Below, in pieces: positions 53,864 through 64,000 of a stretch of DNA of 64,000 nucleotides (within the stretch, counting starts at the first letter, position 1; each line of letters starts with the position of its first letter). Both the position numbers and the translations under genes were made by a program. The DNA comes from Fallopia convolvulus (lineage: Eukaryota; Streptophyta; Magnoliopsida; Caryophyllales; Polygonaceae): positions 9,598,272 to 9,662,271 of the forward strand of contig OZ024728.1 in the NCBI GenBank assembly GCA_964016875.1. Reading direction: 5' to 3'. Under the pieces are notes generated by a model that made no database searches, was not told where the DNA came from, and was given only the letters and a program-made list of their open reading frames with translations.

Positions 53864-54060
53864 ACTCCATAAAAGATGAAAAGGAAAGAAATCAATGTAT
53901 CAAAAAGTTCATTACGTACTAACATGAATAACAGAAAAAGCATGATCATTTCATGATCTTTACACATGATCATTTTCTTATCTTCCAATGAGTTTATAGT
54001 TTGTAGTTCAGATTTTCTAACCTATACCTTTAGGGCATAAGATAAACATCTTGTTTTAAA

Positions 54061-55211
54061 AAGATTTGATATTTTTATTTATTTAGAGATTGAAATCTTT
54101 TTTACGACAGGTTTATTCGTTTTCTTTTAGGGTTTTAGGGTTTTAATTTTTATTTGGATATCAATTTAATAATAGTATAAATATCAAGACATGACTTCTA
54201 ATAAACAAAAATTTATGTAGATAGCATTCATATAAATTATATTGTTTTAAAGTATGAAGCTTTTGATTGTTAGAAAATGTCTTACAAGAAGAATATAAAA
54301 GGATTTTATATTAGGTTATATCTCTAAATATAGTGGATTTAAAAATAATATAATAAGTATAGACATAAAATTTATTAATAATGATGGTGGTTATGATAAT
54401 AATATTTGATATATAATAAGATATTAAGTATGCTAGTTGTTAACAGGTATCTTGTATAGAAAGATATAAAAGATAGAGAAGATAATATTATGATCTAAGT
54501 TTAATTAAATAAATTATATAATCTTGGTTATAAAATAATGTTTTAAGACATGATTCTATTAATTATGAACTAAAAGTATGGGAGAACCTATTTAAATAAG
54601 ATAATTTTATTAGCATATCAAACCATATGGAAAGCTATATTATAAAGTTATCTAGAAAACCCTATATATGGAAAGTAATAGAAAAAGATATCTTCTAGTA
54701 TTTTTAATCTATCTACTAATATTTTTGTCTTTATATTACTTGTATTTTTTTAAGGAGTTAATGAGAAATACTATAATAAGGTTATGTTATAGATATTATT
54801 GATAAAAGATAATATTATAAAAATACTATATGAGATATTAAATACTAAGGGCGTTTTAGATTTTTTACACATCCTAAGAGGACTTTATTAATAACTATAT
54901 TTCTTGTAATGTTGAAAACTATATTATAAGATTTTATAAAGATATTCCTTGCTTAATTATATTAATTGGATAACAAGTTAAGATTATAAAGGAATATTTT
55001 AATAATTTAAGTAAATTATTATTTTGGGCTTTCAAAGAGGATAATAAATAATACAAAACTAAGGATTTTAAGGAATAAGAGGATATTACAATATTTTAAA
55101 ATAATAATAAGGAATATTATTATTTTATTCTCATCCAACTAAATTATTAATATAATAATTTAGAAAATTAATCTCTTAAGAAGAATAAAAGAGATTGGTC
55201 TTAACTTTAGA
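54061..55211. other. AT-rich block, copy 4
   Basis: Nothing recognised beyond extreme AT content. Confidence 0.5.
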
Positions 55212-56722
55212 AGAATTCGGAAATTCTTAATAAAGTTATCGGATTATCTCGTGTCTTTAGGTCGAGTTTCCTTTCCAAGTCGTGAACAACGTTTCCGCTA
55301 TCTCGCTAGTCCGCTATCGTAAAAGCAAAGGCAAGTGGAATTTCTCCTTGTAGCCTTAATAAACTCGTTTCGTGAAATTTCTCGATGTTGGGAACAACTT
55401 GTTTGCTAATAATAAAACAAACCTAGGAATATCGATTGCTAGAATTAATGACCCCATTGTTATCGTTATTCCTTTATTTAAATATTCAATAGGACTATTA
55501 TGCTAGTCTTGTTTGTGACCTTGATTGTTTACGATCTCTTTTCGATATCGGTTTGGATGAAATAGTGAGGGGTGCGGGCCTAACCCGACACCTCTATATA
55601 ACCAATCAAAAAAAGTCGTATTGCCACCTTGCCTAAATTACGACTTGTCGATCATGATCCATGTCCGCTCCTACGCCTCGGAGGGATGTATGCACCCTAG
55701 CTAGGTGCCGGAACTTCGTTCCTGTCAGTGGTTCGGGCTAGTACATGGCCCCCCACACTCTTAAAATACGTCACCCTAAGTGAAAGTTTTCATCACTATA
55801 CAAGATAAGTGCCCAATGCACATTTAAAAGACACCAAAACCGGGCCGATCTCAAATGATCGACCCGACTCTCGGTTCGCAAGGGCGCGAGAGGTTTTCAA
55901 AAATTTGTATGAATTAATAATGTTCCCAACATACTTCCTACTCTAAAAAGTAGTCTACAATCTCGTAGTTCTTCTCTGGATTAACGAGCTATCTCCTCTC
56001 GAGATATGCACATTTCTCCGTCGCGATAAGCCCCACATAAAGACCTATACCTTAAAAACACATCCCGATAATATCTCTCTCGAATGTTATAAATTATCAT
56101 AATACCCTTGAGAATTTCCATTCTCACTTGCTTAGTCTCCTTAGACTAATTCCCCTACTTCCGCATTTTTGCCTGGTATTTCTCACCCTTCGCGACAAAT
56201 GCCAGACTGTAGGAAGGTGCACCGAAGTGTTGAAGACAAAGTCCAGAAGGTTCGAGAAGTGTTAGGTGAGAATCAAAGGTCAAGGCAAGACGACGTTGAA
56301 GGAAGGAAGGAATTCTCATAAGAGCGAGGCATTCCGAAGATAGTGCACCAGCTCTTCCCTTTTTAAAACCAAGCAAATCATCATCACATGAGTTGTCTTG
56401 GGAAAACATACTTGTATTTTTAATTACGTCTTTTAAACCCTTTCTAAATGGGCTTTACTTTCCGCTGCTACATTTGTAAAACGACTCTCAATGTAATGAA
56501 CGAAAGTTCTTATCAATAAATAAAATTCCGCTTTTAGTCAATTTCATCTTCAATTAAAGAACCAAGTCTCATTCGTGAGCATATGTTTACTTATGTAACG
56601 TTTATGTAAATTTCCGCATTTCTATAAGTTTTAATATCATTATAAAGCCTAGGGTGACTTTGGACGGTAAAATCCGAGGTCACTGGCGGTAATACCCAAT
56701 GTTGCAAAATAGGGGTGTTACA
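55212..56722. mobile_element. LTR-like fragment at the copy 4/copy 5 join
   Basis: Right terminus GGGGTGTTACA at 56722; inverted pair at 55385-55395 and 55922-55932. Confidence 0.45.
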
Positions 56723-58864
56723 CTTTATTCAAGGCAAAAACTCCCTAAAACCATAGCCTAAACATGGCAAAACAAACAAGAGTTTTCATGATCAAATTCA
56801 AGTCTCCCTAATTAAGGGAAAAACGTCCCTTTTAAAAGAAAAGAGCTCCCAACAAAAGGCTCTTCAATAACCAGCAATAAACACATAATTGATGGTAAAA
56901 GACCCTTGGAAAACCGGCATTAAATGCATCTTGATATTGGCACACAAGGACACCCATCACGGCGCAACGCCAGGTGCCCGGCATGGCCACGACGCGCCCG
57001 GTGACTAGCAACGTGCACTCCATGTTGTCTTCTTGTTTGATCGGCGCTCCCTGGACCAAGAGACCATGTTGAAGCTCTTCTTGCAAAACACGAGCTCGAG
57101 CCCTAGTGATCCGCCCTAAATAAGGCCAAGTATCGTCGGTGCGCCTCGGTGGCTCGGTACCGAGGTTGGGCAGCTCGGTACCTAGGCTAAAGAGTCGCAA
57201 GGCAACTCAGTACCGGGGCTGGATGGCTCGGTACCCTGGACGTATGGTCGGTACCGTGAGTGGATGGCTCGGTAACGAAGGCGTCTGGGCCATGATGTGG
57301 CTCGTGAGGCATGGTCACATCAATAGGGCTAAAGTACAGGGGCCAAGTGACCATTTGCAACAAGTACAGGGGACCGTTTATATATTTAGCCTTTATTTGT
57401 TTATTTATTTTGTGAAAGTATTTTGTCCAAATTACAAAGTACTCCGTAATATTTTAGGATGCTCACACTATTTTCCAATCAAATTAATGGGCAGTCACTC
57501 TTTACGATAGTAAAAATTTCATGCTATCAAAAGTTATAATATTTAAAAAATAAGGGATTTTAATCCAATTTAAGGTGATTGCGTAATAATTAAAACCTTA
57601 CGCCACTACGTATTGTGACATTACGCTATACAATAGCATGAAATTGCAATTCGAAGCATCAGAAAATGGATCGGCCCATGGAGGAAGTCAGGCCTGCCCG
57701 TGGCGTGATCTCACGACATCAAAGGGAGTAAGATTTGGACTTGGCGTGAGGGGCCATTGGGGCGAGTCAATTGAGCTGACCCATGAGAAAGATCGTGCCA
57801 TGTGATGGCTTGACATAACGTCATGCGGTGGCATTAAAATATGCATTATAATCCACGACATCATCTTCCTCCCTTGTTCCTGTTACGAAACCCTAGTTGT
57901 TGCTTCGATTCCGATTTTCCAATCATCAATTACGGCTCTGATTACAAGTGAAATTCCACAAAATTCCTAGAGGGGGGAGAAAGAGAGGGGACAAAATAGG
58001 AGGGTGGGTGCTACTAGAGGCATGATTTCGCAAAGTGCAGGTGGCGAGATGTCCGAACTCGAGGCGGCACAATTTCATAAGGGGAGGGCAATACATGGCT
58101 TCGTTCCAAGCGAGTAGCCGGAAGTCAGGATCAGGCCACCCAATCTCACCAGTCTTATCACTCTCTCGTGGTATCTCTCGTAGTTCTCCTTATCCTCGTC
58201 CACGAACGCAAAGTCGTAACTTCGCCTTCATTCCCTTTCTCTATAACAACAAATTTGCATTATGTTATCTATATAACTAACTAAACTATCTAGTTAATTA
58301 ATTAGTTAATGACTAGCATAAGTACTCGTACCCTGTACTGGTTTGGTTAAATATAAATAATTTATTACTTATTTGAATATAAACAAAATTATTGAAACTC
58401 AATGTTTTATTTTCTCCTTTATTAAAAGGAAATGAATTAGTTTAACAATTTTTTAATTTGTATATATATGTTTAAATTAAAAATACATATACATAAATGA
58501 TCAAAAAAGTTTAATTATAGTATATATAATTTTTTTGTCATGTGATTTGAATATATAATTAATTTAGAAAATGTGTAATTAATCAATGAGGGATGAGATA
58601 AGAATGAACTGAAGATAATAATAAATAATTAGTTAAGAATAATCAATTGATCGATTCCACACCAACTGGTCCACGGACAAATGAAATATTACTGCAATTC
58701 AATTGAATATTACCACAATTCAATTCAATTCGAAATCTTCATTTGTCTGTGGACCAGTTGGTGTGGAATCAATTGAATATTACCACAATTATATTCAATT
58801 CAATTTCAAATCTTGTATCCACGAAAAAATGCATTATATAACTATGAAATGAATTTGGTTTATG
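56723..58864. other. Spacer, copy 5 (minisatellite, inverted repeat, hairpin)
   Basis: No gene recognised. Minisatellite 57152-57287, inverted-repeat element 57515-57645, long hairpin 58653-58770. Confidence 0.6.
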
Positions 58865-58908
58865 TTTTTTTTTATACAATGAGCTACAAGCTCATTACAA
58901 GGCAAACA

Positions 58909-61900
58909 TTAGGCCGCCTTTAAGAAACAAGGCCAGCCTAAATCATCACAGTGGATGATCTTTAAGAAATGCAACAGGAGAAGAAAAGAAAAATACGAGT
59001 CCCTAGAATTACAAATACTAGAATCTAAAACATTCGAAAAAGAAGGAGAAGAAACAATAGCATGACGAAACCGCGGAATATTGACATGCCTTCTGGCTAA
59101 GAAATCAGCCGCAGAATTACATTCCCTGAAACAATGGAAAAACACCACATCATCGAACCCCCTAACCAAGTTCCTAATCTCTTTAACTAATATATTAATT
59201 TCCCATGGAATTTTCCAAATGTTTTTCAAAGAATTAATAAGCACTAAATTATCTCCCTCTACTATTAATTGTTTAATATTTAATCGATAAGCCTCTTTCA
59301 TACCTTGTAACAACGCTAAGGAGTCTGCCTGAAGAATTGTCATAGGATTGACTTTCTGACGATCAATGCTAATAATAGTACTAATGTGATTTCTTATTAT
59401 ATGACTTGTAAATGTATTAGAGTTGTTTTGTTTAGAAGCATCAAAATTTAATTTATACCAATCAATAGGTGGTTTTATCCAGGCAACACTATTCTTCCTT
59501 TTCCGCAGACCACCAACCGGCCGATCAAGTTTTTTGACTTGAGAAGCAACCCAAAAAGAATGTTCCCTAACAACTAATTCACTAGGACTTAAGTTAGAAC
59601 TCCGATTGCCATGGTTAAAAATAATATCATTCCTATGATTCCAAATAAACCACCACAAGAAGCAAAGAACGTCACTCTTAGCATTTGCATTTAACGTGGA
59701 AATCAAATTATCATTAAAACCACCCAAAGAAACAATGTAAAAGGAAACATTTAATTTTAATTCTAACGTTGAGATCATTTTCTGAGTAAAGGGACACTAG
59801 AAGAAGAAGTGATTTATAGTTTCATCATTTGAATCACATAGAGAACAGGTATGAGGAACCGAGTTATAAAATCTATTAATTCTTTCAGTTGTCGGTAGAC
59901 AATCCGTACATGCTTTCCAAATAAAATTTTGAATTTTCGGAGGAAGTTTAGATTTCCAAATCCAAGAAAAAACTGAATACGGTAAATGTCGTTTAGAATT
60001 GATTAGCTCTGAAGCTGATTTAACAGAGAAGACACCATCCGACGCAGGCGTCCAAATTAAAGTATCCTCAATATTAGCAGTCGGTATTAGTAAGCAAGTG
60101 ATTTTTTGAACAACCCAAGGTGGCAATAATAATTGTAAAGCACCAACGTCCCAAGTTTTATCAATATTTATAAACTTTTGAACTTTGAGATTTAAATCTC
60201 CATTATCAAAAAACTCCAACAGATTTAAATTATCAATCCACACATCAGACCAAAAATTAATCTTGCATCCATTTCCTACTAACCATTTTAAACCTTTGGA
60301 AAAGGGTTCCCTTATACTCAACAAGCGACCAAACTGCCAAGAAGAGGTTTTTTGTTTAAAATTTAAAATATGTTGGGAGTGAAGATATTTTTCATCTATT
60401 ATTTTGACCCAAATATTAAGGGGTTCATTCAGAAGTTTCCACAATAATTTCATCTGAAGTGCTACATTATTATTATAGGTTGTTCTTAACCCAATACCAC
60501 CATTTTCTTTAGGGGGACAAATCTTATCCCAGCTAATAAGAGGATGATGATTCGGAGTAAACTTATTCCAAAAAAAGGATTTATTAACTTTATCTATTTC
60601 ATCACAAATACCTCTCGAAAGTAAAAAAACTTTGCAATAAATAACTAACCTGACCCATTAGATTTGACTGGATCAACACTGTCCTGCCTACTTGAGAAAT
60701 AGAATTAGCCTTCCATTGGGATAACTGGTGTTTAAGTTTAGTAATTAGATCGTTAAACATCATATTTTGGACCCTTCCTTTCAAAATCGGAATGCCTAGA
60801 TATTTCTCCATAGAGGTGGTTATTTGAACGTTAAGGATACTAGCAAGAAACAAAGTTGTAGGGAGCGAGATATTTAATGAAGTCTGAAAGGAACTCTTAT
60901 TATAGTTAATTGAAAGACCAGAAAGGGTACTAAATTTATGTAGAAAAGCCTTAATAAAATGCATATTGTGTTGGGTTGCATTTGCAAAAATAATAGTGTC
61001 ATCCGCAAAACTTAGGAATGGAATACAAGTTCCATTTCTAACTAAACGAATACCAACTCTTGAAGAAGTCTGTGATGATTCATATTGCAAGGATCTTGCA
61101 AAATATTCCATAGCTAGAATGAAGATAAAAGGAGACATTGGGTCTCACTGCCTAATACCACATTCTGGGATAAATTCCGGCCCATGCTCATTATTAATGA
61201 GAACCGACGAGGATGAAGTAGTGATACAAGTCATAATAAGATGAACCCACTGATTACAGAAACCAAATTTTAATAGTATTTTCCGTATAAAAGTCCAATC
61301 TATCTTGTCATAAGCCTTCTCCATATCAATTTTAAGAGCCATCCAACCTTTAATTCCTTGTTTTTTCTTATGGAAGGAATGAAAGATTTCATGAACTATT
61401 AAGATATTGTCCTGAATTAGTCTTCCTTGGACAAAAGCTCCTTGCAGAGGATGTATTAAGGACGGTAAAATATTAGCCATTCTAGAAGCAATAATTTTAG
61501 TTATCAATTTATAATTTGTATTACAAAGACTTATAGGTCGATAGTGACCAATCACTAATGGATTATTATTTTTAGGTATTAGGGTTATAAAAGATTTATT
61601 AATAGACTGTAGCATATGTCCAGAATGAAAAAATGCATTAACCGTATGCCAGTAATGTTGGAAAAACTCAGCGGTGAACCCATCAGGGCCCGGAGTTTTA
61701 TCAGAAGCTAAATTAAACATAGCATTTTTAATTTCTATAGGAGAAGGAGATTTACAAAGGGAATTATTATCTTCCATAGTTACTAGACTAGGAATAATAT
61801 CCAGATCATTATTATTAATTATACATAATGGATTTCTTTTAAATCTCATGCTCATTTCCTGGGATATATTATTTGAAATAGAAACGTGATAAAAAATAAC

Positions 61901-62937
61901 CGAACCTTGTGAAGTTGTAAACTGAGTTACTCTTTGTTTGAAAGACCTAATTTTAGAAATGGATTGAAAATACTTTGTATTTTTATCCAGATTTTGCAAA
62001 TGTTTTACTTTGGCTTGTTGCTTCCAAAACGTATTTTGAAACTGAAGAAGTGCATTATATTTATTTAAATGACGCTGAAGTTTAGTAATTATACCATAAT
62101 TATTTGGACTACGCAGTAATTCATCTTGAAGTAGTTGAAGTTGATTCAAAGCTATTTTTAATTGTTCATAATTATTATTAATATGGTGTTTAGCCCAAAC
62201 TTTTATATATTTTTTTAATAAATTCATTTTCATCGAAACTTTAAACATAAACGAACCATCTAACCTATATTTCCAAACTTTATTTACCAATTTTCCAAGC
62301 TCTGGTTTTAAAAGCCATGCATTTTCAAACCGAAAGGGAATTTTTTTAAAGGAATGAACATTATTTAATTTAAAGGATATAATGCAATGATCCGAGGTTG
62401 TAAAGGGATGATGGTGTACTACTAAAGCAGGAAAATACGAGATTAGATCCTGGTGAATTAAGACTCTGTCTAATTTTTCAAACGTATTGATTGATGAGGT
62501 AGAACTTTTCCGCCAAGTAAAGGGAAAACCCGAGGTTGGTACATTTAATAAGTTCAATTGTGACATAATATTATTTAGTCTTACATATCTAGAATTTAAA
62601 GGGGGAGAGCCACCCTGTTTATCATGAGCAAAGTTTATTTCATTTAAGTCACCAATTATTAGAAACGGTAAATTAGAAGATATTAGAATTTGACATAATT
62701 GATTCCAATAAGCACTCTTTTCATCTTCTCTAAATGGAGCATAAACAAAAGTTAAAAGCATTACTATTTCTTTAAAAGTGTATTTTAAAATAATTAAATT
62801 GGTAGAATTATAATAGAGATCACAATTTTGGGTAAAGGAATTTTGCATTAAAAGAACCCATATTCCACCCTTAGAACCAATACTAGGACTAAAGACAATT
62901 TTTTGAAACCCGCATTTTTGCCATGAATTGATAAACG
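58909..62937 (-). pseudogene. LINE ORF2 main part, copy 5
   Basis: TGA 61145-61147, frameshift near 60605-60629, TAG 59797-59799. No private change noticed. Confidence 0.85.
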
Positions 62938-64000
62938 TGTGATACTCGGGTTCTCAAAAATTCGATAATTGATTTCCGTCCCAATTTCTTTAATGAGTTT
63001 ACTTTAATTCTAGTTTACTTTAATTCTACCCTTTTTATTTTATTGTTTGGCCTAGACCTAACAAGATCTCCCTTCTTTCTTGAGTAGTTGGGCCGAAAGC
63101 CCATGTGGCTAGCAAATAGCAAGCCCGATTTTAAGCCTTCTATTTTTCGCCCTCTTATTACTCTCTCAGCCTCGAATCCCTCTAGCCTTAATTCCTTGTG
63201 CCGCCTCTCCTCACCTTCTACCTTCTTAGAGAGATTGCACGAGACCGACCGCGTCTCGGGGAACGAGAGCCGTCCACCGTTTAAGCCAAAGCGCCGGTCG
63301 TGGATCCGCTCGGGTTTGTAGATCAGATCCACCGGATCTCACGTGGTCTCCGCGTTTTCTTTCCACCATCTTCGCCTCTGTCCTCCATCGAACTTAGGTC
63401 GAGGAAATCCTCGGGTCTGTGCGCAAGCTCGCCTAATATTTTCCCCTAAACTCATTCCAAGACACCGATTCAAGGTTCGAAATTAAGACTGAATTTTTCT
63501 TGTTGTGCAATTTCTCGTTTGTTTAAATGAAGTTATTGGGTAGTTTTAGTCTGGATTTTAGTTCCGCACTCTTGTATACCTTGTCTGGCTTACGGGGTGA
63601 TCTTAATTTCGGGTTCTTTTATGCTGGAGTGGAGTTTTATTTGTTCTCAACCAGAATGTATATATATTTATATTACTGTTTTAAAATTAGCTTGTATACA
63701 GGAAGTTGTTATAAGCATAGTGGTTGTTTGGTCAAGTAATGTTATAGACGTCTTGTATCTGAACTAGCTAGTAAATTGCAATGTTAATCATAGTGGCAAT
63801 AGATGGAAATTCTAATTTGGAAGTGTTAAGAAAAACCGATCAGAGAGGTAATTAATTAATCTATGGGGTTTGTGTATTTCTAAATTAAAGGTATTCTAGT
63901 TACATAGCATATAGCGTGATTAGTATATGTGCTATTAAGTGGAGCTAGTTTAGTAGTTCCGTAGAGTTTTTAATTAAACAATTATTTATGAAGTCAACTT
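62938..64000. mobile_element. Solo LTR, copy 5, left part only
   Basis: Left end TGTGATAC preceded by AAACG at 62933-62937; the right end is outside the window. Confidence 0.85.

Larger units (their letters stand above)
41602..55468. repeat. Tandem unit, copy 4
   Basis: Fourth full unit. One private base was noticed at 49564 (A, G elsewhere), inside the solo LTR. It has C at 47137, shared with copies 3 and 5. Confidence 0.97.
55469..64000. repeat. Tandem unit, copy 5, cut by window end
   Basis: First 8,532 bp of a fifth unit; the window ends inside its solo LTR. No private base was noticed. It has C at 61004 like copies 3 and 4. The array therefore continues beyond the window. Confidence 0.96.
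58865..64000 (-). mobile_element. LINE, copy 5, cut by window end
   Basis: Poly(A) side at 58865, terminal hairpin 58878-58896. The window ends inside the inserted solo LTR, so the ORF2 start is not seen. Confidence 0.87.

Noticed and set aside
1..64000. CRISPR-like or bacterial interpretation of the regular repeats
   Set aside because: The period is 13.9 kb, contents are plant LINE and LTR sequences, and no short direct repeats with spacers or cas genes occur.
1..64000. Ribosomal DNA or organelle origin of the tandem array
   Set aside because: No rRNA, tRNA or organelle gene was recognised in the unit.

Overview
The window looks like plant nuclear DNA made almost entirely of transposon remains. 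The signs are an L1-type plant LINE with a C-terminal RNase H-like domain, LTRs with TG...CA ends carrying the plant-type terminal motif TGTAACACCCC, high AT content and no bacterial gene organisation. No intact host gene, tRNA, rRNA or CRISPR array was recognised. The species cannot be fixed from the sequence; a flowering plant is the best inference.

The dominant fact is one head-to-tail tandem array. A 13,867-bp unit is repeated with exactly the same period through the whole window: copies begin (arbitrary phase) at 1, 13868, 27735, 41602 and 55469, and the fifth is cut by the window end. All landmarks compared keep the 13,867-bp spacing, so no net length change was found between copies. 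By eye only seven variable bases were noticed, four of them within about 430 bp of the LINE reverse transcriptase region and three in the solo LTR. Neither end of the array is in the window.

Layout of one unit (copy 1 coordinates): 1-1254 (joined to 13611-13867 of the previous unit) is LTR-like sequence ending in GGGGTGTTACA. 1255-3396 is a spacer with a 21-bp minisatellite, a 131-bp inverted-repeat element and a long near-perfect hairpin. 3397-9827 is a minus-strand LINE with a poly(A) tail and terminal hairpin. Its ORF2 (endonuclease, reverse transcriptase, zf-RVT, RNase H-like) is broken by two nonsense codons, one frameshift and a 2,226-bp solo-LTR-like insertion (7470-9695) with a perfect 5-bp target duplication. 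9828-12262 is T-rich on the minus strand and holds two long hydrophobic ORFs (227 and 549 aa) of unknown status, the first overlapping the ORF2 start as ATGA. 12263-13610 is AT-rich sequence with no recognisable gene.

The reconstructed order of events is: LINE insertion, ORF2 decay and LTR insertion into the endonuclease region, then reduction of that LTR element to a solo LTR. The whole nested block was amplified very recently, since every copy carries the same lesions. The elements do not form a working system; the notable biology is how a 13.9-kb dead-transposon block became a nearly perfect tandem array.
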